Positions 1-8,115 of a stretch of 18,694 nucleotides of DNA are shown one piece after another. Below the pieces are notes generated by a model that saw nothing but the letters and a program-made list of their open reading frames with translations, had not been told where the DNA came from and made no database searches. The stretch lies in contig JACCSH010000309.1 in the NCBI GenBank assembly GCA_013813125.1, positions 1-18,694 on the forward strand. Reading direction: 5' to 3'. Origin of the DNA: Nocardioidaceae bacterium (GTDB lineage: Bacteria > Actinomycetota > Actinomycetes > Propionibacteriales > Nocardioidaceae). The position numbers and the translations under genes are program-made. How positions within the stretch are numbered: position 1 is the stretch's first letter; every line of letters begins with the position of its first letter.

Positions 1-75
1 CATATTTGCTGTCAATGGACGCCCCGACTGTGTCTCTGCTCGGTCATATAACCGTCTGACCTGCGGTTTTACCTG

Positions 76-149
<74 letters not shown>

Positions 150-235
150 ATGCTCCGCCCCGTCCGCTCAGCGAAGCGCGCGTCAGCCTACCTCAGCGGT
201 CCCCACCGCAACCAAAGGGCGATGCCTACCAGCCC

Positions 236-1639
236 TCAACGTCGTTTGCGCTTCTCCCGTGGCTTGACGCTCAGGTGGATCGGCGTACCGACGAACCCGA
301 ACTCTTCGCGCAGCCGCCGCTCGATGAAGCGCGTGTACGCCGGTTCGAGCGCCCCAGTCGTGAACAGTACGAACTTCGGCGGCGCGACGGTCGCCTGGGT
401 TGCGAACAGGATCCTCGACTGCTTGCCGCCCCGCACCGGATGGGGGTTCGCCGCCACGAGCCGTCCGAGAAAAGCGTTGAGCTCACCCGTCGGCACGCGC
501 GTCTCCCAGCCGGCCAGGGCCCGATCGAGCGCGGGGACCAGTCGGTCGACATGCCATCCGGTCAAGGCAGTGACGTTGATGCGCGGGGCCCACTGCAGCC
601 GCACCAGCTCGCGCTCGATCTCTCGCCCGAGATAGTGGCGGCGCTCCTCATCGACCTTGTCCCATTTGTTGAAGGCGATCACGATGGCCCGGCCGGACTC
701 CTCCACGCTCGTGATGATGCGCTGGTCCTGTTCAGACAAGGGTTGGCTGGCATCGATGACCACCACTGCGACCTCAGCACGCTCCATCGCGGCCGCCGTA
801 CGCAGGCTGGCATAGAACTCATGACCGCTCGCCTCCTTGACCCGGCGTCGAATGCCCGCGGTGTCGATGAACTGCCAGGTGCGGCCCCCGAGCTGGATCA
901 GCTCATCCACAGGGTCGACCGTCGTACCCGCCACGTCGTGAACCACAACCCGGTCTTCACCAGCCAGCCGGTTGAGCAACGAAGACTTGCCGACGTTCGG
1001 CTTGCCGACGATGGCGATCCGGCGCGGCCCACGCGGCGCGTCGAACACCTCGTCAGGCGCCGCTGGCAACGCCTCGAGTACGGCGTCGAGCAGATCACCG
1101 CTTCCCCGACCATGCAAGGCCGACACGGCGTACGGCTCACCCAAGCCGAGGTTCCACAGCAAAGCGGCCTCCGACTCGGCGCGCTGGTCGTCGACCTTGT
1201 TGGCGGCCAGCACCACGGGCTTGCCTGACCGGCGCAAGATCTTGACCACGGTCTCGTCGGTGTCAGTGATCCCCACGGCCGTGTCCACCACGAACAAGAC
1301 AGCGTCCGCCAGTCCCACGGCGATCTCAGCCTGCAGTGAGATCTGCTCGGCCAGCCCGCGGGCCTCCGGATCCCACCCTCCCGTGTCGACAACCGTGAAC
1401 CGGCGACCGTTCCACAAGGCGTCGTACGGCACCCGGTCCCGGGTGACACCGGGCACGTCCTCGACAACAGCTTCGCGTCGACCGAGGATCCGGTTCACCA
1501 GCGTTGACTTACCGACGTTCGGGCGCCCGACAACCGCCAGAACCGGCACGAGACCACTGGCCACGTCGTAGCCGTCGACCGGCTCGACCGCCTCCGCGCC
1601 TTCGGGTCCGGACCTGCTGCTGTCGCGATTCATCTTCAC
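236..1639 (-). CDS. der: Ribosome-associated GTPase Der (EngA)
   Basis: Der is a tandem-domain GTPase needed for maturation of the 50S ribosomal subunit in the cytoplasm. Both G domains are complete. The first has GRPNVGKS at residues 38-45, DTGG at 85-88 and NKVD at 147-150. The second has GKPNVGKS at 212-219, DTAG at 259-262 and NKWD at 324-327. A KH-like C-terminal domain follows and ends in a basic tail. The 467-residue length fits actinobacterial Der, which has a short unconserved N-terminal extension. The start is uncertain: GTG at 1639 or ATG at 1633, with AGGTGA lying just upstream of the ATG. About 200 bp without a gene (1640-1839) separates it from cmk, so it may have its own promoter, although I see no convincing one. 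Confidence 0.96.
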   Translation of the reverse strand: MKMNRDSSRSGPEGAEAVEPVDGYDVASGLVPVLAVVGRPNVGKSTLVNRILGRREAVVEDVPGVTRDRVPYDALWNGRRFTVVDTGGWDPEARGLAEQISLQAEIAVGLADAVLFVVDTAVGITDTDETVVKILRRSGKPVVLAANKVDDQRAESEAALLWNLGLGEPYAVSALHGRGSGDLLDAVLEALPAAPDEVFDAPRGPRRIAIVGKPNVGKSSLLNRLAGEDRVVVHDVAGTTVDPVDELIQLGGRTWQFIDTAGIRRRVKEASGHEFYASLRTAAAMERAEVAVVVIDASQPLSEQDQRIITSVEESGRAIVIAFNKWDKVDEERRHYLGREIERELVRLQWAPRINVTALTGWHVDRLVPALDRALAGWETRVPTGELNAFLGRLVAANPHPVRGGKQSRILFATQATVAPPKFVLFTTGALEPAYTRFIERRLREEFGFVGTPIHLSVKPREKRKRR

Positions 1640-1839
1640 CTAGCTGTTCGAGGCACACCGATCGCAGCGCATGCCCGGTCATGTCGCAGCCTGACCACCG
1701 TGTCGGTTAGCGGTGAGCTGTGCTTGGCCTGGAAGCGTCGGCCGCCACTGAAAGTCGGCTCGAGGACGCCGAACCGGCTCACATTCACCGTCTTCCCGAG
1801 ACACTGTAACGAGTCCGACCCCTCAAACCGGCATCGAAG

Positions 1840-2538
1840 TCAGCGGCTCGCTCGCTCGCGCGCCAGCGTCACGATTTCGCCAATGACCTGTTCCAAGGAC
1901 AGGTACGTCGAATCCAGTACGACGGCATCGCCCGCCGCGCTCAGAGGGGAAGCCGCACGAGTCGAGTCGAACCTGTCACGTCTGAGTAGATCCGCCTGCA
2001 CTGCTGCCACCTCACGCTCATGTAAGTCGGTCAGTTCCGCGGCTCGGCGCGTGGCACGGGCCGAGGGGTCGGCCATCAGATAGATCTTGAGACCGGCCTC
2101 GGGAGCAACCACGGTGCCGATGTCTCGCCCCTCGACGACGATGCCGCCGGGGCCGATGATCGAGCGCTGGAGATCCCTGAGCTGCTGCCGGACTCTCGGT
2201 ACCGCGCTCACCTGGCTCACCGCAGCCATCGTCTCGTCGGAGCGGATCTGGACCGACACATCCACTCCCCCGAGCGTGATGGTGGGCGTCAAGGCGTCCG
2301 TGCCGGAGACGATCTCGGCCTCCGCGGCGCAGTCGGCGACCGCCTCGGCGTCGTCGAGGTCGACACCCCGCGTGAGAAGGTGCCAGGTCACTGCTCGGTA
2401 CATCGCCCCGGTGTCGAGATAGCGCAACCCCAGCCGTTCTGCGACGCCCCGGCTGGTACTTGACTTGCCCGACCCCGCACTGCCGTCGACGGCTATGACA
2501 AGTGTCCCCAGGCCGTCGGACCCAGAATGAGAATGCAC
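1840..2538 (-). CDS. cmk: Cytidylate kinase
   Basis: This enzyme phosphorylates CMP and dCMP with ATP to give the diphosphates, in pyrimidine nucleotide metabolism. The P-loop GSAGSGKS is at residues 19-26, followed by the family motif DTGAMYR at 42-48 and EGRDIGT at 136-142. An arginine-rich lid segment and the C-terminal pattern DSTYLSLEQV also match. The 232-residue length is normal. The start is GTG at 2538, preceded by GGAGAGG at a workable spacing. It follows tyrA by 65 bp on the same strand and precedes der, the usual actinobacterial order, so it is probably co-transcribed with tyrA. Confidence 0.96.
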   Translation of the reverse strand: MHSHSGSDGLGTLVIAVDGSAGSGKSSTSRGVAERLGLRYLDTGAMYRAVTWHLLTRGVDLDDAEAVADCAAEAEIVSGTDALTPTITLGGVDVSVQIRSDETMAAVSQVSAVPRVRQQLRDLQRSIIGPGGIVVEGRDIGTVVAPEAGLKIYLMADPSARATRRAAELTDLHEREVAAVQADLLRRDRFDSTRAASPLSAAGDAVVLDSTYLSLEQVIGEIVTLARERASR

Positions 2539-2603
2539 TGCTGACCATGCCTCTCCATCGAGCTCGAGCAGCCGACCGGCATCGCTCGTCTGGATGTCAG
2601 AGG

Positions 2604-3704
2604 TTACCGGTGTACCGACCAGCCACGCGCCTCCAATGCCTGCATCAGCGGCTCGGACGTGCCTGCTGTCACGTCGATCTCCACCAGACCGAAGGCGCGA
2701 CCTGGATCGTGGTCGATCCGCAGGTCCTCGATGTTGACTCCGGCCGCACCAGCATCGGCGAACAGGCGGGCCAGCGCCCCGGGCTCGTCGGGGATCGCCA
2801 CATTGACCGCCTCCAACCGCACCGCCGGACCGCCGTGCTTGCCCGGTATGACAGCCGCACCCTCGGCCCCTACCGTCAGCAGACGGCTGAGATGGCCTCT
2901 ATCCGCGGTCTCGAGTGAGTTGAGCAGACCGTCCAAATCGTCCCTCAGGCCGCTGAGAAGGCCCGCCAGAGGACGGGCGTTGGCGGTGATGATCTGCTGC
3001 CACAGCGCCGGGTCGCCAGCAGCGATTCGGGTCACGTCGCGAACTCCCTGCCCGCTCAAGGCGAGATGCTCGGCGGGAGCCGCCACGAGTTGTGCTGCTG
3101 TCAGCGCCGCGATCAGGTGGGGCAGGTGCGACACCCGGGCGACCGCGAGGTCGTGCTCCTCGGTCGTCATGCGGACCACCTTCGCCCCACACGTCGTCGC
3201 GAGCAGTTCCACCTGTTCGGTGGCGTGCGCGAGACAGTCCGGGCGGCCGACCACGGCCCAGGTGCGACCGTCGAAAAGATCCGGACTCGCCGCGAACGGA
3301 CCCGACCTCTCGCTGCCCGCCATGGGGTGTCCTCCGACATAGCGGGTGAGATCTGCGCCTCGCGCACCCAGCTCTGCGAGCGGTTTGCCCTTCACACTTC
3401 CCACGTCGGTCACCACTGCCTCGGGGAACTCGCGCAGCGAGGTAGCAATCGCTTCAGCCAGATCGTCTGGGGGGGTCGCGACAACGACGAGAGCCGGCCC
3501 AGGCTCCGGCGGCAGCAGCGAACCCGCGCCGCGTGAGGCGGCGACATGGGCGACGTGAGAGTCGAGGTCGCGGATATGGGTGGGTACGCCGGACCGCCCG
3601 AGCGCCATACCGACCGATGCCCCGATCAGTCCTGCTCCGACGACAAGCACCGGCCCGTCGAGGGACCCGGCGGGCGTGGCATCGCCAGAAGTCCGCTGAG
3701 TCAC
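2604..3704 (-). CDS. tyrA: Prephenate dehydrogenase with C-terminal ACT domain
   Basis: TyrA oxidatively decarboxylates prephenate to 4-hydroxyphenylpyruvate in tyrosine synthesis. From the GTG start at 3704, the dinucleotide-binding motif GAGLIGASVG is at residues 23-32 and the substrate motif HPMAGSE at 126-132. A C-terminal ACT domain (about 290-366, with IPDEPGALA and GVNIEDLRI) suggests amino-acid feedback control. I chose GTG 3704 (or the adjacent GTG 3707) because the same GTGACTCAG is kept in the duplicated copy beside rluB. The reading frame stays open upstream to ATG 3785, which overlaps the stop of the recombinase gene as ATGA, so a product of up to 393 residues is possible. The 5' end lies within the left direct repeat of the putative element. 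Confidence 0.93.
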   Translation of the reverse strand: MTQRTSGDATPAGSLDGPVLVVGAGLIGASVGMALGRSGVPTHIRDLDSHVAHVAASRGAGSLLPPEPGPALVVVATPPDDLAEAIATSLREFPEAVVTDVGSVKGKPLAELGARGADLTRYVGGHPMAGSERSGPFAASPDLFDGRTWAVVGRPDCLAHATEQVELLATTCGAKVVRMTTEEHDLAVARVSHLPHLIAALTAAQLVAAPAEHLALSGQGVRDVTRIAAGDPALWQQIITANARPLAGLLSGLRDDLDGLLNSLETADRGHLSRLLTVGAEGAAVIPGKHGGPAVRLEAVNVAIPDEPGALARLFADAGAAGVNIEDLRIDHDPGRAFGLVEIDVTAGTSEPLMQALEARGWSVHR

Positions 3705-3743
3705 CACAGCAGCGTAACGAAGTGCTCGAAAGCAGCCGGGCGC
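3652..3743. repeat. Left direct repeat (attL-like), containing the intact tyrA start
   Basis: This 92-bp segment matches 8154-8237 in the same orientation. Differences are G/T at one site, A/T at another, one missing A, and 9 extra bases (CCACAGCAG) at about 3703-3711. Shared stretches include GGCCCGTCGAGGGACCCGG, GGCATCGCCAGAA and GTGCTCGAAAGCAGCCGGGC. It contains codons 1 to about 17 of the functional tyrA frame. Similarity stops abruptly after 3743, where element-specific sequence begins. Confidence 0.9.
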
Positions 3744-3755
3744 GCTCATCAGCAT

Positions 3756-3768
3756 TATGTGGGTGATC
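3756..3768 (+). repeat. 13-bp inverted repeat, arm A
   Basis: TATGTGGGTGATC occurs here on the plus strand and again, exactly, on the minus strand at 6147-6159. The two copies enclose precisely the two recombinase genes. This arm is 13 bp beyond the stop of the downstream recombinase gene and 12 bp inside the left direct repeat. It may be a recombinase binding site or a terminal inverted repeat. Confidence 0.6.
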
Positions 3769-3781
3769 GGTGTCAAGGGGG

Positions 3782-5029
3782 TCATGATGCTGCGCTGTTA
3801 TCGACTTCGTTGAGCAGGTTGGTGAAGAGGTCGGCTCGGTGGTTTTGGCCCTTGGTGGTGGCGTCGTCGTGTTGGGCTTGGAGGGTGGGTCGGAACTCGA
3901 TGCTGGTCTGGAAGAACGTGCAGGTTTCGCAGATCGACTCGAAGGAGCAGTCGAGCTCGGTTGGGCGGGTGCAGTAGCCGTTGCCGAGGAGGCGGTGGTG
4001 TTCGCGGCGGAGGTTGGCCATCTTGGGGCCGATCGCGTCGGCGGGCAGCGAGTTGGTCTGCTGGTAGAGGGCTTCGACCTTGTCGGTGACGGCGAAGTAT
4101 TCGTCGGCGACGGTGCGGTTGGCGATCTTGGCGTAGCGCAGGGTCATGTCGAGGCTGCGGTGTCCGAGCATCGCGGCGATCGCTTCGAGTGACATGCCGC
4201 GGTTGATGGCCTGGGTGGCCAGGGTGTGGCGCAGTTGGTGGGGGTGAATGTGCGGGAGGCCGGCGGCGGCGCCGGCTCTGTTGATGAACCGGGTGACGGT
4301 ATGGCGGTCCAGTGCCCGACCGTTCTCGCGGGGTAGCAGCAGCGGATGACCGGTCGGGACGTGTTCGGTGCGGTAGGTGTCGATGAGGTCGACGAGTTGT
4401 GGGTGCAGGGGCAGGTAGCGGTCCTGGCGGAGTTTGCCGACCGGGACGTGGAGCCAGGGTCCGGCGCCGATCTGGATCACCGCGTCTGCGCGCAGGCTGG
4501 TGAACTCGCTAACGCGGAGCCCGGTGCGCAGGAGGACCTCGACGGCGACCCGGACCAGGAGTCGTTTGTCGTTCTGGGCGGCGCGGAGCAGTTTGGCGGC
4601 AGCTGCGTCGTCGAGTGCTTTTGGCAGCGGATGGTCTTGCTTGGGAAGATCCCCGGGGAACATCGGGACCCGGGCCGGTGCCTGCTCCCAGCCCCATTCC
4701 TCGATCCGGACGAAGAACATCCGTAGGGTGCCGAGCCGGTGCGCGAGGGTGGCTGGAGACATTCGAGGTTTGTTCTGTCCGGGCCGTTTGGCCAACCAGG
4801 GCTTGTAGTCCTCGACGTGACGGCGGGTGACCTCGGCGGTGCTGACCAGTTGTGGTGCGGTCTCGGCCAGGAACGCGGTGAACGACCGAAGAGCCAGGTC
4901 GGCGCCTTTGACACTGCCCGGTCGCAGCACGCAGGCGACCTGTTCGAGGTAGCGGCGCATCGTTTCCACCATTGTCGGGTGGGTGGTCGCGAGCTGCTCC
5001 CAGGTGGGAAGCAACAACGGCCCGCTCAC
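3782..5029 (-). CDS. Tyrosine recombinase, Tn554 TnpB-like, with cysteine-bearing C-terminal extension
   Basis: A 415-residue tyrosine recombinase that would cut and rejoin DNA through a 3'-phosphotyrosine at the element ends. Residues about 15-130 form the core-binding domain and about 140-310 the catalytic domain. The full catalytic set is visible: R172 (GLRVSE), K199, H264 and R267 (HQLRH), H290 (MLGH) and Y299 (LRYAK). Beyond it is an extension of about 100 residues with C353, C361, C367 and C370, resembling the Cys-containing tails of Tn554-type transposase B proteins. Translation starts at GTG 5029, overlapping the stop of the upstream recombinase gene by four bases (GTGA), so the two are coupled. 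Its own stop overlaps an in-frame upstream ATG of tyrA. No TnpC-like third gene follows. The class is clear; the exact subfamily is less so. Confidence 0.9.
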   Translation of the reverse strand: MSGPLLLPTWEQLATTHPTMVETMRRYLEQVACVLRPGSVKGADLALRSFTAFLAETAPQLVSTAEVTRRHVEDYKPWLAKRPGQNKPRMSPATLAHRLGTLRMFFVRIEEWGWEQAPARVPMFPGDLPKQDHPLPKALDDAAAAKLLRAAQNDKRLLVRVAVEVLLRTGLRVSEFTSLRADAVIQIGAGPWLHVPVGKLRQDRYLPLHPQLVDLIDTYRTEHVPTGHPLLLPRENGRALDRHTVTRFINRAGAAAGLPHIHPHQLRHTLATQAINRGMSLEAIAAMLGHRSLDMTLRYAKIANRTVADEYFAVTDKVEALYQQTNSLPADAIGPKMANLRREHHRLLGNGYCTRPTELDCSFESICETCTFFQTSIEFRPTLQAQHDDATTKGQNHRADLFTNLLNEVDNSAAS

Positions 5030-6087
5030 CGGTGGCTCCCGAAGGTTCTCGGGTGGGCGGCGAAGACCTGGGCATCGATCGCCTCGGCGGCCTTGCGGTA
5101 CTGGGAGGCGAGCCAGTCATCGGCCAGGTGCAGGTAGATCCGGGTCGACTCGATCGAGGCGTGTCCGGCCTGGGCCTGGACCGCCTCCAACGCCATCCCA
5201 GCCTCGCGGAGCCGGGTCAGGCAGGTGTGCCGCAGTTCGTGACAGGTCGCATGCGCAAGACCGGCCCGGCCGCGAGCTCCATCGAGGACCTCGTCCAACC
5301 CGTCGGCCGACAGCGGCTGTCCCCGCCGGGGTCGTTTGAGGACCACGAACATGTGATCGGTCACCGAGTCGACGGGACGCTCGTAGTCAAGGTAGGCGGC
5401 GATGTGGTCGAAGAACCTTCTCGAGACCGGCACCAGCCGCTGATGACCGCCCTTGCCCTCGGCGATGAACACCCGTCGCTGCGCCACCTGCAGATCACCC
5501 AGGCGGAGACCGATCACCTCACAACGCCGCAGACCTCCGAGCACCATCGCGGCGACCATCGCCCGGTCCCGATGAGTGCGCAGCGCACCGGTCAGCGCAT
5601 CGACCTCCTCCGGGGTCAGGATCCGGGGCAGCGTCTTGGTGACCTTGACCAGCGGGACGCCTTGGTGTGGTCGTTGACGTTCTCGCCGCGAGGGAAGCCC
5701 GCGCGGGACCGGGTTGGTCGCCACATCGCCGCGGACGTGGAGGAACCCGAACAGTCCCGAGACGCTCGAGAGTCGCCGCCGCAGCGTCCGGGTCGACACC
5801 CCGGCGGACTCCTCCGCGACGGGCGTCAGCGTTTCTTGAAGGCTGTTCTGGCCGGTGCGTTGCGCGGTCATGAACCCCAGCACGTCGGACGGCCGCACCA
5901 GTTCGGGTCCCTTGCCGACGACGGTGAAGAAGACCTTCAGGTCGAACGCCACCGCCAACACGGTGTTCGGTCGACACCGCCCCGACAAGAACTCCAGGTA
6001 CTCATCGAGAAGTCGAACCCCGAGCCGGATCGAAGATTCACCAGACGGGTCGTGGGAGCGGATCAAACATGGAGTAACGCTCGGCAT
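5026..6087 (-). CDS. Tyrosine recombinase, Tn554 TnpA-like
   Basis: A 353-residue tyrosine recombinase and the first gene of the two-recombinase unit. It has an N-terminal SAM-like core-binding domain (about 20-125) and a C-terminal catalytic domain. The catalytic residues are intact: R187 (GLRRCEV), K212 (GKGG), H283 and R286 (HELRH), H309 (AGH) and nucleophile Y318 (RIYLH). ATG 6087 is preceded by AAAGG at a spacing of seven bases. It probably acts together with the overlapping second recombinase, because paired recombinases of this type work jointly in Tn554-like elements. It is transcribed away from the sigma factor gene, with a shared upstream region. It is complete, so the element may still be active. 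Confidence 0.92.
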   Translation of the reverse strand: MPSVTPCLIRSHDPSGESSIRLGVRLLDEYLEFLSGRCRPNTVLAVAFDLKVFFTVVGKGPELVRPSDVLGFMTAQRTGQNSLQETLTPVAEESAGVSTRTLRRRLSSVSGLFGFLHVRGDVATNPVPRGLPSRRERQRPHQGVPLVKVTKTLPRILTPEEVDALTGALRTHRDRAMVAAMVLGGLRRCEVIGLRLGDLQVAQRRVFIAEGKGGHQRLVPVSRRFFDHIAAYLDYERPVDSVTDHMFVVLKRPRRGQPLSADGLDEVLDGARGRAGLAHATCHELRHTCLTRLREAGMALEAVQAQAGHASIESTRIYLHLADDWLASQYRKAAEAIDAQVFAAHPRTFGSHR

Positions 6088-6134
6088 ACGGATGCCTTTC
6101 TCTCCTCAGGAACCACCGGGTCTTTCCCCGGCGA

Positions 6135-6163
6135 AATGTCCATGAAGATCACCCACATATCAA
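6135..6163 (-). promoter_or_regulatory. Candidate promoter of the recombinase genes
   Basis: On the minus strand TTGATA (6163-6158) is followed after 17 bases by GACATT (6140-6135), about 50 bp before the ATG at 6087. The -35 match is good and the -10 match poor. The inverted-repeat arm B (6147-6159) lies within this spacing, so recombinase binding there could repress its own transcription. This is read by eye and is weak evidence. Confidence 0.25.
6147..6159 (-). repeat. 13-bp inverted repeat, arm B
   Basis: GATCACCCACATA on the plus strand is the exact reverse complement of 3756-3768. It lies 59 bp upstream of the first recombinase start. With arm A it encloses about 2.4 kb containing only the two recombinase genes. 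A third, degenerate relative of arm A and its flank occurs at 8113-8126, near the other element end (TGACACTCGCCCAC against the reverse complement of 3759-3775, with a three-base gap). Confidence 0.6.
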
Positions 6164-6403
6164 GCAGTTCCGCGGTTCACTATTCGCGGCTATGTGCGGA
6201 CGTCCCTGTCGCGGCTATCGGGAGCATCGAGGCCTCCTCCTCGTTCTAAAGACCTCGGCCCCTGCGCAAGGGCCATCGACATGAGGCAATCGGGCACGGC
6301 GATATCAGTAGGTCTGTGCGTCCGCGAGCGGGCGTTGTACCGTCCTGTCAGGGTGATCGCGAGGAAACATCACCAGGCAGGCAACCTCCGCCACGGAGCG
6401 GGC

Positions 6404-6967
6404 GTGTACGAGCACATGAGCGAAGCAATGATCGGCCCCGCAGGGGTCCTGGGTGACAGCACCCGGGCCAAGGCGGACGACTTCGGCGCCTACGTTCGTG
6501 CCAGCGAGCGGCGGCACAAGCGGCTCGCGTTCCTGCTCACGGGCGATCTGCATGAGGCCGAGGACCTGCTCCAGGCGGCCTACGCCAAGGTCTATCCGCA
6601 CTGGAGCAAGGTACGGACGTACGACGTCCCCGACGCGTACCTGCGTCGAGTCATGCTGTCCCTGCGGACATCCTGGTGGCGGCGATCTCGCAACCGGGAG
6701 TGGTCGGTGGCCGACCTCTCCGAGAACTCAAACCACATCGCCGACCCTGCCGGCACGGTGATCGAGAGCCAGGCGCTTCTTCTCGCCCTCCGGCAGCTTC
6801 CCGAACGACAGCGCGCAGCCGTCGTCCTGCGCCACTGGTGCGACCTCTCCGAGGCCGACACCGCCGCGGCCATGCGCTGTTCCGTCGGCACCGTCAAGAG
6901 CAACACGAGCAAGGGCCTCGCCCACCTGCGCGCAGCGTTGGGCCAGGCCGAAGGGGGAGCATCATGA
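6404..6967 (+). CDS. SigE-family ECF RNA polymerase sigma factor
   Basis: A 187-residue group 4 sigma factor that would direct RNA polymerase to a small promoter set. The region 2 segment contains the ECF-typical LTGDLHEAEDLLQAAYAKVY and the SWWRRSR stretch characteristic of the actinobacterial SigE family. Region 4 contains LRQLPERQRAAVVLRHW and the helix-turn-helix CSVGTVKSNTSKGLAHLR. GTG 6404 is chosen because GGAG sits five bases upstream; ATG 6416 is an alternative. The stop overlaps the next start as ATGA, so the two genes are translationally coupled. It is on the opposite strand from all conserved neighbours and lies within the putative element, which supports acquired cargo. Its target promoters cannot be told from sequence. 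Confidence 0.88.
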   Translation: MYEHMSEAMIGPAGVLGDSTRAKADDFGAYVRASERRHKRLAFLLTGDLHEAEDLLQAAYAKVYPHWSKVRTYDVPDAYLRRVMLSLRTSWWRRSRNREWSVADLSENSNHIADPAGTVIESQALLLALRQLPERQRAAVVLRHWCDLSEADTAAAMRCSVGTVKSNTSKGLAHLRAALGQAEGGAS

Positions 6968-8115
6968 ACACGCAGCAGCGAGACCCGCTCTTTGAGTCCC
7001 TCGATCGGCTGGCTGGCATGGCCGACACCCACCTGGTGGGCGACCGGATGCCCGATATCCAGCGCCGGGTGCGCGTTGCGCGTCAGCGCAAGGGCGCCGG
7101 CCTCGTCGCCGCCGCGGCCGTTCTCGCCGTCGGCGGGGCGGGCGTCTGGCAGACCCTGCCGAGCGAGCGCACGGCACCGCCGGTCACCAACCCGGGTACA
7201 ACTCCCTGGCAGCAGATCACCGTCAACGCCGAGCCTGAGGGCAGCGACCACGTGCGGATCAGTTTCACGGTGACCGGGGAATCGACCGCGTACGCCGACA
7301 TGGGGACGGGGGACCCGGTCGACTACGCCGGGCCGCGGTCCACCGATGTGCTGGTCGACGGCAAGGTCGTCGCGGGCTCGGACCGTGGCGCCATCTCGTG
7401 CGAACCGGGCGGTGAGCTCACGCCGTACACAATGAAGTTTTACGTCAACGAGCCTCTCGTGGTGCCGGTGTCGTCGCCGGGCGAACACACGATCGTCGTC
7501 AATGCTCCCTACTGCGCCGACGGGGATCTCGTCGAGAGCACCCAGACGGTGATCGTGACGACGGAGGCCGCTGGTTTCACGACCGCCGACCAGCTCAAGG
7601 CCGACATCGACGGCGACGGCACTGACGATGTCGTTGAGCTGCTCTACCCCAAAGACGTCAATGTCAAGGACCAGCTGCTCCGGGTCATCTGGAGCCGCGA
7701 CGAGACGACTACAGCGACCCTTCCCCAGAACTGGGAGGGATACCTGCACGACCCGGTCGACCTCGACAGCGACGGCGATCTCGAGCTGATCGTCAGTGCC
7801 GGGGGCGGCGACATGGCCGAAGGCTGGGTGTTCCTGGCTCACCCCGACTCCCTGGAGCGGGTGAAGACGGTCGACGCGGCAGGGAACGAGCTTCCCTTGC
7901 TCTCCTACGGCGAACCGACCGCCTGGCAGACGTGGCTCGGGGCCGAGGGGGTCTACTCCTACCGGTTGATCGACCCGACCGCCACGCAGTTCCCTGCGCC
8001 GGTCGAGGCTCGGAAGTGGTCCCTCGCCGGGAACACCCTCACCCAGTCCGAGAAGTCCGTGACCATGTGCGTGTCCTTTCCGCCCCACGGGCCCCGCATG
8101 CTCGGTCCCTGCTGA
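6964..8115 (+). CDS. Single-pass membrane protein, putative sigma-factor partner with Ca-loop motifs
   Basis: A 383-residue protein with a short cytoplasmic N-terminus (1-43), one transmembrane segment (about 44-62, alanine/valine rich) and a large extracytoplasmic part. Outside the membrane are two acidic loops, DIDGDGTDD at 214-222 and DLDSDGDLE at 266-274, each followed by hydrophobic residues, like the calcium loops of FG-GAP/VCBS repeats. C146, C184, C369 and C383 could form disulfides. GGGGGAG precedes the ATG, which overlaps the sigma stop. Genes placed like this after SigE-family sigma factors are often membrane-bound regulators or surface proteins. No zinc-binding anti-sigma (ZAS) motif is visible, so the anti-sigma role is only inferred from position and topology. 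It ends about 40 bp before the right direct repeat and converges on rluB. Confidence 0.8.
   Translation: MNTQQRDPLFESLDRLAGMADTHLVGDRMPDIQRRVRVARQRKGAGLVAAAAVLAVGGAGVWQTLPSERTAPPVTNPGTTPWQQITVNAEPEGSDHVRISFTVTGESTAYADMGTGDPVDYAGPRSTDVLVDGKVVAGSDRGAISCEPGGELTPYTMKFYVNEPLVVPVSSPGEHTIVVNAPYCADGDLVESTQTVIVTTEAAGFTTADQLKADIDGDGTDDVVELLYPKDVNVKDQLLRVIWSRDETTTATLPQNWEGYLHDPVDLDSDGDLELIVSAGGGDMAEGWVFLAHPDSLERVKTVDAAGNELPLLSYGEPTAWQTWLGAEGVYSYRLIDPTATQFPAPVEARKWSLAGNTLTQSEKSVTMCVSFPPHGPRMLGPC

Larger units (their letters stand above)
6088..6403. promoter_or_regulatory. Divergent intergenic region between recombinase and sigma genes
   Basis: This is 316 bp without a supported gene. It should hold promoters for both the leftward recombinase unit and the rightward sigma unit. 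Visible elements are the inverted-repeat arm at 6147-6159, CGCGGCTAT repeated directly at 6185-6193 and 6210-6218 (starts 25 bp apart), a GGCCC/GGGCC inverted repeat at 6257-6274, and a GGTGAT/ATCACC inverted repeat at 6352-6357/6369-6374 just before the sigma gene. None matches an operator I recognise. GGAGC at 6221-6225 followed 16 bases later by CGTTC is only a weak ECF-promoter-like pair. Confidence 0.45.

Noticed and set aside
1755..1772. TCGGC/GCCGA hairpin after cmk as a terminator
   Set aside because: It has only a 5-bp stem with an 8-base loop and no T-run; this is common by chance at this GC content.
3771..3776. Outward TTGACA (minus strand) near the element end as a hybrid promoter for tyrA
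   Set aside because: No acceptable -10 hexamer lies 16-19 bases downstream; the nearest, CATAAT, is only 11 bases away.
4972..6249. 425-codon plus-strand frame opposite the first recombinase gene
   Set aside because: The minus-strand frame holds a full catalytic recombinase. The plus-strand translation shows no recognisable domain.
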